The notes beneath the pieces are model-generated. The model searched no databases. It saw nothing but the letters and a program-made list of their open reading frames with translations, and was not told the DNA's origin. Positions 21,634-32,240 of a stretch of 64,000 nt of DNA are shown piece by piece. The stretch's first letter is position 1. The number at the start of each line of letters is the position of its first letter. Made by a program: the position numbers and the translations under genes. Location of the stretch: assembly GCA_006176705.1 (NCBI GenBank), contig QRFJ01004917.1, positions 124,001 to 188,000 on the forward strand. Direction: 5' to 3'. The DNA comes from Cocos nucifera. Taxonomy: Eukaryota > Streptophyta > Magnoliopsida > Arecales > Arecaceae.

Positions 21634-22770
21634 ATGGTATCAGAGCTTTAGATTCTTTTATGACATGAGCATATTTGCATTAAAATAAATCTAAAAATAA
21701 AACTCTAAAGATCACACATACTAATTATAAAGTTATCCTGTTGTAAGGTTAACCCCTTATAATAAAAAGGTTATCCAAGTATGTGCCGATCTGAATTTTT
21801 GAGTCATGTATAAGTTGGATATGATCTAAATAATTTTATAATTTAATTTTAAATTTTAAATTTAAAAATTAAATAGATATTTGATCTATTATTGATTATT
21901 TAGATTAGATCTAAATAATATAAGGTTGCATATACTGATTACAAGATTGTCTTGCTGTAAAGTTTATTCCTTACAGTGTAAAGATTGTTCTAGTATGTGC
22001 TGACCTGAATAACCTAAATCATAAATAAGTTAGATAAAATTTAAAATAATTTATAAATTATTTTTAGATTTTAAATCTAAATTTAAATAATTTATGATCT
22101 GATCCATTTGATGTGTTTCAAGTTTAGATCTAGATCCTCTAATTACAAATGTTGATATGTAGCTTCTATTTTGAATATGTAATTAATATATATGATATAT
22201 TAGTTTTATAGAATTTAAATTGAGAACTTATTTTCTACAAAATCATAGATTTAAAATCCTAGGACATGATTTAAATATTAAAATAAATCAGATTTAAAAC
22301 CATGACTTGCATGTGACTCAATATAAACTATTTACACTTTGAAAATATTTCAAATGATGAAATCATAAATTAGTTCTGAGATTTTAAACCCTAACCTATC
22401 AACCTTGAACTTAATTAAGAATTAAGTGATTATTTAGGATCTATGTTTGTGACTTAAAGATCCTAAGATAATATCATAAAACATAGGTAAGGGGTAATGG
22501 GTTAGCTTGATCAGGTCATCAACTGGGTTAGATTAAATATAGACTAAATTATGAAATTGATTAAACCTAATTAATAGTTAATTGGGATTAGATCATTTCT
22601 TTTTTATAGATCAATTCAATAGTTGTAGTTAATCAAAGTCCATACATCTAACAAATGGATTTGATCGTGGCTCAGTGGTTAAGGGCTAGTCTTTAGGTAG
22701 ACTAAATCAAAACTGATAAATCGATTATTGTCTAAGGTAAGTCTAACATTTTTAGATTGATGGTCTTTAA
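21634..22770 (+). other. Copia leader with two hairpin repeats; rest of element displaced
   Basis: This untranslated leader follows the first copia LTR and aligns with the leader at 45946-47355. It holds two hairpins (21742-21761 and 21956-21975). It stops at 22770, where the second copia element begins; the remainder of the host copy must lie right of the window. No coding frame is seen. Confidence 0.7.
21635..21646 (+). other. Primer binding site, initiator tRNA-Met type
   Basis: TGGTATCAGAGC starts one base after the LTR and is the standard copia site complementary to the 3' end of initiator tRNA-Met. It is intact here. Confidence 0.9.
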
Positions 22771-24352
22771 TGTTGAAAATTATATCCCAAAGCCAATCAT
22801 CAGCCTATTGACGGTTGAGATATTATAATTGATTTATTAATTAATAAAATTTTTTTGGCATCTTGTTCATCATAAATTTACATTCTAATGAACTCCATTG
22901 TTGTGATAAAGTTCTTAGGACTATTTAGTTTTAATAAAAAGAGGATTTATCGATTAATCCTTAAATTTGTTCATGACTAAATAATAGGCTATTAATTAGG
23001 ATGACAGCATCATAGGTCACTATATGCCATAAAGGTTAGTTATCCTCTTAACCAAGGAGTGTGGAGACACTGGTATGGCATACAGGTGAGATGTATGGGT
23101 ATATCATCATTGAACATGACCACCTCTAGAGCATTCTACTGTCGAGAATGTCTCTGATGGGATATAGATATAAGTATTCCTTAGACCTAAGATCACCTCA
23201 GTGACTTGCAAGCAACTCACTGTACTTTGGTACCAGACTAATTGAATTTTTAATTTAGCAATAGAAGGCTTCTAGGGATAGTCAAGTACTTGCAAAGTCG
23301 GAGTGTGATCAAGATGGAATTAACCACTCCAAGAGTTGGAGAAGAATGTATCACTGCATTTTAATATAGCAAAATCTTGGCCAGAGTAATCCATTAAATG
23401 GATTTGATATTTTGAAATACAATGTGGACAACCTAATCAGAGTTGACAGTTGAACTCTGAGGTATCCTATGAGCATTATGGTCAAGGGGATGAATTATAT
23501 TGAAACTATATCCACATGGGTTCTAAGGATGGTGTTCTACACCTTCAACCTATCCGACCATCGGATATCATTACTAGATGGTTACTTCGATTGGTATAAA
23601 AATTTATTCCTATGGTACTGGCTTAGGTTTGGACCTATGAGGTCACACACATTAGAGTTTACATTCCAGTTGGATGGTTGATCAGCGATTTAGAATCATT
23701 TTAGGGTTAAATGATCAATATGGTTGATGTTTGACCTAGTGCAAGTATTGCAAGAGGATCGATTAGTAATTCAATTACTAATTGGCTTAATTTGATTAAG
23801 CCAGTAGGTTGAGATTAAGTTTAATTAAATATAATTTAATTAAATTTAGTTTAGGCTTGATTGGATCAAATTTAATTAGTTTATTGGATAAGCCAAGTGC
23901 AAGGAAGAACTAGTCCTAGTCTAACTAGGACTTGGGTCAACCCAATTTTCTATTTTGATTAGAAAATAAATTAAAATTTAATTTAATTTAATTAAATTTA
24001 AATAAGTTCTTAAATAGTTTAGGTCTTATTTAATTGGGTTAGATTATTCTTATTTTTATTTGGTTAAAAGATCTTGTTTGACCAGGTCAAAACAGGAGTC
24101 TTAGTGTGACTAGGACTCCCTATTCCTTATGCCACCTAATCCTCATGCCCCACCCATTTCTCTTTATGTTTTTACATGAAATTCTCCACGCCCAAAGGAT
24201 TCTCATGCCCCATTTCTCTCTTCTATTTCTCATATGGAAGTTTGTTGCATGACCAAGTTAAAAGGGAAAGTTGATTTTGCTTAGGATTCTATGAGATAGA
24301 ATTCCTAGTCAACTAAAAGTCCTCCTTCCCTTCATGCCACCACCTTCCTTAT

Positions 24353-24390
<38 letters not shown>

Positions 24391-25170
24391 TTTTTTGGGT
24401 TTATTTGCATCCTCCCTTGCTAGTCCATGGTAGAAAAAAAAAAGGTTGGGTGCCCAAGAGTTGGGCGCCCCAACAACTTTTTTTAATTGGTCCTTTCTAG
24501 TCTAGGTTTTTGACCTAACTTGGACTCTGCATATCTCTTTATTTAAAAAAAAAAATTTACTAAATTTTTTTAAACTGTAGACATTTGAGAGGTCTCTTTG
24601 GTGTAGAAAAATTCATCTGGATTATGGATATATTAAAAATATAAATCATGGTGTCCAGAAAAGAAACAAAGAAGAAGAAGAGAGTCTTCTTCTAGGATTT
24701 TTGTTCTAGATCTCTTCCTTTTTTTTGTGAGCTTTTGAGAGGTGTCTCAATATCATAAGTCTTTTTTTTTTCCTTCTGATATTTTGGAGTATCTAAGTTT
24801 TAAAGAAGAAAGCATTGGATCGATCATTGAAGAGAGATCACCACAGTGCTAGCATACTATGCTGATTTCTTGCATCAAGATCTCTGATCGTGTTCGTGGG
24901 CTTGTGTGGATGACTCCTAGAGGCCAGATGCATGTGTGGCTTATGACTTCATCCTCAAGCTTGGATCAGTAAGTTAGAATGTCTAACTTGCATAGGTAAC
25001 AGATCCGATCTATTATTTTATAGCTGCATTGATGTAGTATAAATCTAGGTTAATATGATCAATCTTTTCTTTCTTATTTAATTTTTAATTTTTATTTTAA
25101 ATACCATACAATAATAATATAATAAGATTTTAGATCTAGAATATTTTAGATTAATTTTGATTGATTTTGT
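22771..25170 (+). repeat. 5' LTR of the plus-strand copia element, left part
   Basis: It starts TGTTGAAAATTATATCCC. It ends at 25170 where family-A copy E2 begins with TGAAGAG. It contains a (CT)n(CA)n microsatellite at 24354-24390. The open frame 23469-23681 matches nothing recognised and is not preserved in the other LTRs. Confidence 0.88.
24354..24390 (+). repeat. (CT)n(CA)n microsatellite
   Basis: About ten CT dinucleotides followed by eight CA dinucleotides inside the copia LTR. Confidence 0.95.
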
Positions 25171-25989
25171 TGAAGAGAAAATCCTAATTTTCTGGATCAG
25201 GTTCGTTCAAATCTGATTGGATCAAGAGGCATATTTCAAAAATTTTCTCTTAGATCCTAATCAGATCCAACATTTTTCAGATCTAATTTTATGATTTAAT
25301 AAATAAAAAAATTAAATTAAATCTAAATTATTTTTACCTTGATATGGGTAATCCGATTACCCATTGATGATCTTGCTGATTGCTTGAGGTTCTAGATCTA
25401 ACCATGCAAGCGCCTGGCCTCTACCGGTATCCACTCGGGCTTGATCTGGAGATCTTCTCCTTCTCTTTCTTTTTCTAAAAATTAGATCTAGATCTGATTT
25501 GAAAAATCTTTAAAACTCCTTTTGAAGATGTACTGCTGTCTCTTGTAGCAGGGCTGCCTTCTTGCTTTCCTATCGCCTTTTGATTGCCTGAATCGCACCA
25601 AACTCGTGCCCAACTTTCCTTAGGCATGGAGAGGAGGGAGAGGATTTGAAGATGGCATGGAAGGGGAGAGGGGTAGCCTTGGGGCATGGCTAGGAGAAAA
25701 GTCTTTTAAAAAGTGGGCATAGACAGGTCTTTATATAGACCCTGCTGTGCCATGCAGTGCCACATCACTCCGGCCAATCACGTTGCTTCGTGCAATCAGA
25801 TCTAAATCTGATTGATGGGATGACATCACCTGATCCAATCAAATGAAAGACCCATAGATTCATCCTAAGGTGGGCCTAAGAAGATCAAAATAGGTGAGGG
25901 TCCTTTCAACAATGGCTCCTATCCTGGGCGCATGCCTAGGCGTGCTTCCTTTTGGGGGACAATTATTCTCTCCATGGTGATGTCTGACC
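25171..25989 (-). repeat. 3' LTR of E2, outer part
   Basis: Starts (plus strand) TGAAGAGAAAATCC and is colinear with the LTRs at 43529 and 52974, including the TATA region TTATATAGACC (25731-25741). It ends at 25989 in GATGTCTGACC, where E1 begins. About 150-190 bp of LTR that should follow, judged against 44330-44540, is absent on both sides of E1. Confidence 0.85.
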
Positions 25990-26571
25990 TGAAGGGAAAT
26001 CCTGATTTCCCTGACCAGGTTCGTTCAGATCTGATCAGATCAAGAGATATATTTCAAAAATTTTTCTCTTAGATCTGTATCAGATCAGGGATGCTTCAGA
26101 TCTGATTCTTATTTATTTAATAAAAATTAAATGAAAAGGATAAATTAAATCACATTCAATTTACCTGAATAGGGTAATCCTATTACCCTGTTGATGATCC
26201 TGTTTGCAGCGGAAGGTTCTGGATCAAGCCACGCAAGCGCCTGGCCTCTACCGGTATCCACTCGGGCTGGATCTGGAGATCCTCTTCTTCTCTATCACGC
26301 CTCCAAAAATCAGATCTGGATCTGATCTGGAGGATCTTCAAAACTCCTTTTGAAGATCTGCAGTCGTTCTTCGCAGCAGCGCAGCCTTCTTGCTTTTGAT
26401 CTCCTTTTCTTGATCTAAATCGCACCAATCCAAATCCAAAACACTTTTGGACGTGGAGAGCAAGGGGAGAAGAGAGTATGGCGTGGAGAAAGGGGAGAGA
26501 GGCAGCCTTGGGGCGTGGGAAGATTGCTTCTTGATTATTTTTTTTTTTTTTTCACTTGGGCGCTGGGTCTC

Positions 26572-26579
26572 TTATATAG
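26572..26579 (-). promoter_or_regulatory. TATA box of the family-A LTR (E1, 3' copy)
   Basis: The minus strand reads TTAGTCTATATAAGAGACC. The same site is at 34712-34719 in the 5' LTR, which drives element transcription. It is kept as TTATATAGAC in E2 (25731-25740, about 44094-44103) and as a TTTATAGAC variant in E3 (about 53540) and the solo LTR (about 55187). Confidence 0.6.
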
Positions 26580-26885
26580 ACTAAGCGTGATCCAAGTCAT
26601 CTTCCTCCCAACCAATCACAACCCTTTGTGAAATCAGATCTAAATCTGATTGGTGGGATTAGAGTCCCCTGGATTCCTACTTGGAGAGTGCCTTGGACCA
26701 GTCAAACTGGATTCTTAGAAGAACTCTCATTGGAATCCTAAAGGGAGATGGAGTCCTTGTCCAACAAGGACTCCTAGGCGCCTCCTACTTGGGCTCACGC
26801 CACCCTTGGCGTGCGCCCTTCTCCTTGCCAGGTTCTGGCAGGGGGACAAGCCCCCACCAGCTCTCCAATAGGTGCATGACATGTG

Positions 26886-26951
26886 GTCAAAAGTCAAAGG
26901 GTCAATGGTCAACGTTTGACCAGTCAAAGGTAGACTTTTGACCAAAGTCAA
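26886..26951 (-). promoter_or_regulatory. W-box cluster in the family-A LTR (E1, 3' copy)
   Basis: Eight TTGAC(C/T) cores in both orientations within 66 bp: 26886, 26893, 26901, 26908, 26916, 26923, 26938 and 26947. The W-box is the binding site of plant WRKY factors. The cluster lies about 310 bp upstream of the TATA box in element direction, a plausible defence- or wound-responsive enhancer. Confidence 0.6.
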
Positions 26952-28274
26952 AGAACAAGAAATGGCAGGTGACCAAAAATGGCAGGTAATGTCTTACAAA
27001 TAAGACAACCTATTCTGACTTGGACAACCTCCAGTCAGACCATATGAAGGCCTCTGATTTGAGCACAAACTCCTTTGGCTCAGACAGGACAACTTATTTA
27101 TGATAGCAAAAGAAGAACGTTAGGTTCAATCGAGTGCTAGCACGATTTCCTTGAACCTAATTGAATCTCATTCAGATCAATTGAACTAGATCAGTTCAAT
27201 TGATGATCACCAGATTCAAACCCTTGTTTGTGTGACCCAGTTAGGTTCAGTTCTGTATGGTAATGGGATATGTCATGATCTCTATCATCGACATCATCGA
27301 AACTCCTTTCGATGGATCAGAACTCTTCTGATTCGAACAGCTAGAATGATCGATCATCTAAATCATTCTAATTGCTCCCAAAATCCACCAGTGACACCTA
27401 GCAGTATATGGTGGCAACCCATCAGAGCTGAATGCGAACCTCTTGGTGCAGCTACCTGTGTGATTCAGTTCTTCTATCTTGAGCCCCGATCAGATTAGGG
27501 TTAAGGTGAACTCGTCAAACCCTAGTCTCTGTCATATGATGTAATCATTCGATTCGAGTCCAATGTGAAAATCTAAATAGAAACTCTTTCTATTATTTCA
27601 CTCTGCCATGGCCATGGGCTTCAGGACTTGATTCTCATGATCATCATAGGGCTACTCCTCTACCACCGAGGTAGATAGATCCCATCTTGATGCAATCCAG
27701 TTCCTACAATGAACATGTCATAGCCAACATACACCTCAGGGTTCCATATGGCTAGGAGACCGAGTAATGGTGTAGTCAAACTATAACACCCTCAAGGTGA
27801 ACTGCCGATGCATCTCAGGTCAAAGAACCAGACACACTACTGCAGCATCGAGTCAGTCATTGACGAGAAGGTAGACTCCCTAATGACTACTCGAGGTGGT
27901 CACGCTCAGTGCCCTCGTTCTCTAACGAGTACCTGTACTCTCGCTCCGGTGTCTCCACACCGTAGACTCAAGACTCATCTACTAAAGAGAAGCGATCGTA
28001 CACCAACCTTCCGGATCAATCACCATCCTCGTGATGATCCTATGGTCGGGAGCTATTTATGAGTTAATAATGATTATTCATGTCTTAAATTTTCAACTCT
28101 TGAAAATATGAATTATCATTACCATTAACTCAAAGGATGTATCACAGACACTAAATACACATGTGTGATAGAAAATAACCCATTTATTAATTATAGTCAA
28201 AATTACAATTTTGCCCCTAGAAGTGTATTACAAGTGTCAGCCAATTCTGGCTTCTAGGGCACATATATCTAACA

Positions 28275-28288
28275 ATCTCCCACTTGTC
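28275..28288 (-). other. Polypurine tract of E1
   Basis: The minus strand reads GGACAAGTGGGAGAT directly before the 3' LTR start TGTTAG, the usual copia plus-strand primer. Confidence 0.8.
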
Positions 28289-29449
28289 CTAAAGCCAATT
28301 GGCTACAAGTCTAAGTCCCATCTTCTCAAGGTGGGCTTCGATCTTCTGCTGGCCCAACGGCTTTGTAAGTGGGTCTGCCACATTATCTGTGGAGTTGACT
28401 CTCTTGACCTCAACGTAACCTTTCTCAAGGTAATCGCGGATGAGATGATATCGCCGCTCAATGTGCTTGGACTTCTGGTGAGACCTCGGCTCCTTAGCAA
28501 GGGCTATGGCGCCATTGTTGTCGCAGTAAAGAGGAATGGCATCTGATGGCATTACTCCAATTTCTGCAGCAAACTTCTTGTACCAGAACGCTTCCTTTGC
28601 AGCCTCTGATGCAGCTATATATTCTGCTTCCATGGTGGAATCTGCTATCACAGTTTGCTTGGAACTCTTCCAGCTGACAGCTCCACCATTGCACACAAAC
28701 AGACTTCCAGATGTCGACTTTCGATCATCTATATCGGACATGAAGTCCGAGTCTGTGTATCCCTGGACCAGGAGTTCTCCATTACCAAAGACCAACATCA
28801 TATCCTTAGTTCTTCTCAAGTACTTAAGGATACATTTCACAGAAGTCCAGTGTTCTTCACCTGGATTTGACTGATATCTGCTTGTGACACTCACAGCATG
28901 GGCTATATCAGGTCGTGTACATAGCATGGCATACATGAGGCTCCCTATTGCAGAAGCATAAGGGATCTTGCTCATGCGTTCTATTTCCTCAGGTGTGCTG
29001 GGGCACATCTTCTTGGAAAGATGAATACCATGTCTGAAGGGTATTAATCCCCTCTTAGAGTTTTCCATACTAAACCTCTTTAGTACTTCCTCTATGTACA
29101 TCTTCTGTGAAAGTCCTAGCATCCTATTCGGTCTATCCCTATAGACCTTAATTCCTAGAATAAAGGATGCTTCACCTAGGTCTTTCATGGAGAATTCCTT
29201 AGACAACCACATCTTGACTGATGTCAACATGGGAATATCATTCCCAATAAGGAGGATGTCATCCACGTACAATACGAGGAAGACAACAGCGCTCCCACTG
29301 ACCCTTTTGAAAACACATGGTTCCTCTTCGTTTTTGATGAAACCAAACTTTTTGATCACATCATTGAAAACGAGTGTTCCAGCTCCGAGATGCTTGCTTA
29401 AGTCCATATATGGACCTTTGCAGCTTGCAAACCTTGTGATCAGTATCAC
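28289..29449 (-). pseudogene. E1 RT C-terminal half and RNase H
   Basis: A long open stretch covers the end of RT (FGFIKNEEEPCVF, FLVLYVDDILLIGND with the catalytic Asp pair at 29259-29270, MKDLGEASFILGIKVYRDR, PYASAIGSLMYAMLCTRPDI) and RNase H (GYTDSDFMSDIDDRKSTSG, ADSTMEAEYIAASEAAKE, YCDNNGAIALAKEPRSHQKS, HLIRDYLEKGYVEV, VADPLTKPL). It stops at 28289, just before the purine tract. It is joined to the upstream RT half only through a one-base shift near 29364-29372. The first residues (29449 to about 29370) are out of the RT frame. The enzyme would make element cDNA. Confidence 0.9.
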
Positions 29450-30011
29450 TGGATGTGAAACCTAGCGGCTGTTCCATATAGATATCTTCCTCAAGATATC
29501 CATTTAGGAATGCCGTTTTCACGTCCATTTGCCATATTTCATAATCGAAATAGGCTGCAACAGCAAGCAATGTGCGGATGGATTTTAGCATAGCCACTGG
29601 GGAAAAGGTATCCTGATAGTCAATGCCTTCACGTTGACTATAACCTTTTGCCACTAGTCTAGCCTTGAATGTCTCCACATTCCCATCTGCACCAATCTTT
29701 CTCTTGAAGATCCATTTACACCCAATAGGTACTATACCTTCTGGTGGATCTACCAAGGTCCAGACTTGGTTTGAGTGCATCGAGTCGATCTCTGACTTCA
29801 TTGCCTCAAGCCATTTCTCGGAGTCGATATCTGATATCGCCTCGTTGTAGGTTTTGGGATCATCACCATGAGCACCATTACCTATGAGGAACATTTCCTC
29901 TACATCCTCTGAAATAATACCTAAGTATCTTTCAGGGGGACGGGAAACTCTTTCCGATCTACGAGGTGGAGGAGGTAGTGTTCTTATTGGCTCAACCTGA
30001 TTTGGTTCCAC
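29361..30011 (-). pseudogene. E1 RT N-terminal half
   Basis: Open for 216 residues: a linker rich in Pro and Arg, then SEKWLEAMKSEIDSMHSNQV, GCKWIFKRKIGADGNVETFK, ARLVAKGYSQREGIDYQDTF, DVKTAFLNGYLEEDIYMEQP and LQRSIYGLKQASRSWN. These are the fingers and palm of copia RT. It runs to a stop right after SRSWNTRFQ, where one base too many moves the frame. The same extra base is in copy E2 and not in E3. Confidence 0.9.
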
Positions 30012-30836
30012 TTGGTCCTTAGCTCTTTCTGCTTGTGAGACTTTCTCATCAAGCTTAATCTGCTTTCCAATGCCACTATCTTGAATAAACTATTTTTCAA
30101 GAAATATGGCATGTCGACTCACAATCACATTGTGGTCTTCTGGAATGTAGAAATAGTATCCTAATGACTCTTTAGGATATCCTATGAATCGAGCTCTAAA
30201 GGACCTAAACTCTAACTTGTCCGCTTGTTGTCTTTTGACATGAGCCGGACAACCCCAAATTCTGAGATGACTCAGACTTGGTTTCTTACCGTGCCATATC
30301 TCATACGGTGTGGTAGGAACGGTTTTAGAGGGAACCCTATTCAGTAGATAGAATTGAAGTTAATAATGAATGTCCCCAAAGAAAATCTGGGAGGTCTGTG
30401 AAGCTCATCATGGATCGAACCATATCCAATAGAGGTCCGATTTCTCCGTTCTGAAACCCCGTTGAGTTGAGGTGTTCCTGGTGGAGTCCATTGAGAGACT
30501 ATGCCATTTTCCTTAAGATAGTCTAGGAATTCCCGGCTAAGGTATTCACCTCCTCGATCTGATCGAAGAACCTTAATGGGTTTTCCAGTTTGTTTTTCTA
30601 CTTCATGTCTGAAATTCTTTGAACTTTTCAAAAGCTTCAGACTTGTGTCTCATAAGATACACATATCCCATACCTAGACAGATCATCGGTAAAGGTAATG
30701 AAGTAGACAAAATTGCCTCTAGCCGGCACATCGAAATGGGCCGCACACATCAGTATGTACTAGGGCAAGGAGATCTGTGGCCCTCTCCCCATGTCCAACA
30801 AAAGGGAGTTTAGTCATTTTGCCTTGAAGACAAGAT
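30012..30836 (-). pseudogene. E1 integrase region, broken by several one-base insertions
   Basis: Pieces in all three frames give the integrase core: TDVCGPF and DDLSRYGYVYLMRHKS (about 30770-30640), then KVLRSDRGGEYLSREFLDYL, SQWTPPGTPQLNGVSERRNR (30560-30430) and, near 30290-30180, KPSLSHLRIWGCPAHV and ARFIGYPKESLGYYFY. Against E2 and E3 there are extra bases at about 30857, 30734, 30667, 30612 and 30431, and a rewritten stretch near 30330-30365. The DDE residues can be placed but the frame is lost. Confidence 0.85.
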
Positions 30837-32240
30837 TCACAAGTTGGATATGACTCGGAAAGTCAATGGACTCAATAGCCCATTTTTCTCCAATTTGTTG
30901 ATCCTATCTTCTGCTATATGACCTAATCTCAGGTGCCATAGATATCTGTCGTTTGGACTATCCCTAGGTCGTTTGGCATTCACGTTTTGCTCGATAGTTA
31001 GAACAGGTACATCAATATGTAGCTGATAAAGACCATTAATAAGGAAACCATTTGCAATTTTATTTCTTTCATAAAGAATGTTACAATGGTCCTTAAAGAA
31101 GGTGATCACATAACCTTCTTGTGCTAAGCATGAAACAGAAATCAAATTCCTGCTAGCTGCAGGCACAAAATAACAGTCTTTCAAAACTAAGTCTAAACCA
31201 GATGGTAATCGAAGAGGGTATGTTCCCACGGCTACTGCAGCAACTCTTGCTCCATTACCGACGCGTAGGATCATGTCTCCATCCCTCAGCCTCCTGCTAT
31301 CCTCAAGACCCTGCATAGAAGTGCATAGGTGAGCACTAGATCCAGAGTCAAGCACCCAACTGGATGCAGAAGAAACCGTAAGGTTAGACTCAATAACGAG
31401 CATACCTCCAGAAGGACCTTCCTTCTTGTTCTTCAGGGTGGCCAGGTAAGTAGGGCAGTTCCGCTTCCAATGGCCGTCGCTGTTGCAATGGAAACACTTT
31501 CCTTTGCCATCGACCTTCTTCTTCGGTTCTGCCTTCTTCTTCTTTGATCCTTCTACCTTTTGCTTTTTCACAGACTTCTTTTTCTTTCCATAAGACTTTC
31601 TTTTGGAAGAAGTCCGTTCCATAGCAAGAACTGAGCCTTTAGAACCTTTCATAGAAAGCTCAGCGGTAACCAGCATATTCATCAACTCGGCCAAGGAATT
31701 TTGAAGTTTATGCATGTGGTAATTCATGATGAATTGCCCATATGCATCAGTCAAGGATTGCAGAATAATATCATTCTGCAAGTCCAAGTCCAACTTCACA
31801 CCGAGCTTCTCAAGCTCTTCCATGTCCTTGATCATTGTCAGACAGTGATCTTGGACTGACTGCCCATCACGCATCTTAGCCTTAAAAAGTCGTTTCGTGA
31901 CTTGATATTTGGCTGCGCGACTCTGTTCACCAAACATCTCCTGCAGGTGAGCCAACATTTGGCGAGCAGTCCCGATATCTTCATGTTGGCGCTGGAGCTC
32001 ATCAGACATCGAGCCCAACATGTAGTATCTGGCCTTATTGTCTTCGTCAATCCATTTTTCCAGAGACGCTCTCTGTTCAGTGGATGGACGAGCTGGTAAG
32101 GTGGGAGGGTCCTGGTCCAAAACATGTGTTAACTTCTCGGAACCCAAAACAATTTTGTAGTTCCTGAGCCAATCTTTATAATTGGGTCCAGTCAGTCTAT
32201 GTGTGTCTAGGATACGTGCCAGTGGGTTGGACGCAGACAT
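30837..32240 (-). CDS. E1 gag and protease, open frame
   Basis: I take the start at 32240 (MSASNPLARILDTHRLTG); an in-frame ATG 6 codons earlier is less like the family. Domains in order: capsid-like Gag (NYKDWLRNYKIVLGSEKLTH, LQEMFGEQSRAAKYQVTKRL, LTDAYGQFIMNYHMHKL), a Lys-rich stretch, the knuckle CFHCNSDGHWKRNC (about 31500-31460), the protease motif WVLDSGSSAHLCTS (about 31365-31325) and the start of integrase with DRYLWHLRLGHIAEDRINKL. It runs off frame at an extra base (30857-30858) and stops at 30837. In the family this is the N-terminal part of one Gag-Pol polyprotein: RNA packaging and polyprotein cleavage in the cytoplasm. Confidence 0.88.
   Translation of the reverse strand: MSASNPLARILDTHRLTGPNYKDWLRNYKIVLGSEKLTHVLDQDPPTLPARPSTEQRASLEKWIDEDNKARYYMLGSMSDELQRQHEDIGTARQMLAHLQEMFGEQSRAAKYQVTKRLFKAKMRDGQSVQDHCLTMIKDMEELEKLGVKLDLDLQNDIILQSLTDAYGQFIMNYHMHKLQNSLAELMNMLVTAELSMKGSKGSVLAMERTSSKRKSYGKKKKSVKKQKVEGSKKKKAEPKKKVDGKGKCFHCNSDGHWKRNCPTYLATLKNKKEGPSGGMLVIESNLTVSSASSWVLDSGSSAHLCTSMQGLEDSRRLRDGDMILRVGNGARVAAVAVGTYPLRLPSGLDLVLKDCYFVPAASRNLISVSCLAQEGYVITFFKDHCNILYERNKIANGFLINGLYQLHIDVPVLTIEQNVNAKRPRDSPNDRYLWHLRLGHIAEDRINKLEKNGLLSPLTFRVISNL

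Larger units (their letters stand above)
25990..28274 (-). repeat. 3' LTR of E1
   Basis: On the minus strand it starts TGTTAGATATATGTGCCC and ends GGATTTCCCTTCA, 2,285 bp. It carries the W-box cluster, a TATA box and two hairpins (27295-27314, 27343-27369). Open frames such as 26681-26941 and 27232-27498 are antisense to the element and have no known product. Confidence 0.95.

Noticed and set aside
21635..21646. Partial tRNA gene
   Set aside because: It is only the short primer-binding complement of a tRNA end beside an LTR, as are 34111-34124, 43513-43526 and 45948-45960.
26681..26951. Open frames of about 80 residues on both strands in the family-A LTR (also 34821-35091)
   Set aside because: The two are identical because both LTRs are; the frame is broken in older LTRs and covers promoter motifs.
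28536..28874. Plus-strand open frames opposite RT-RNase H of the family-A copies (also 28211-28546, 37582-37863, 57532-57765)
   Set aside because: They are reverse-strand shadows of real pol sequence, with no independent similarity.
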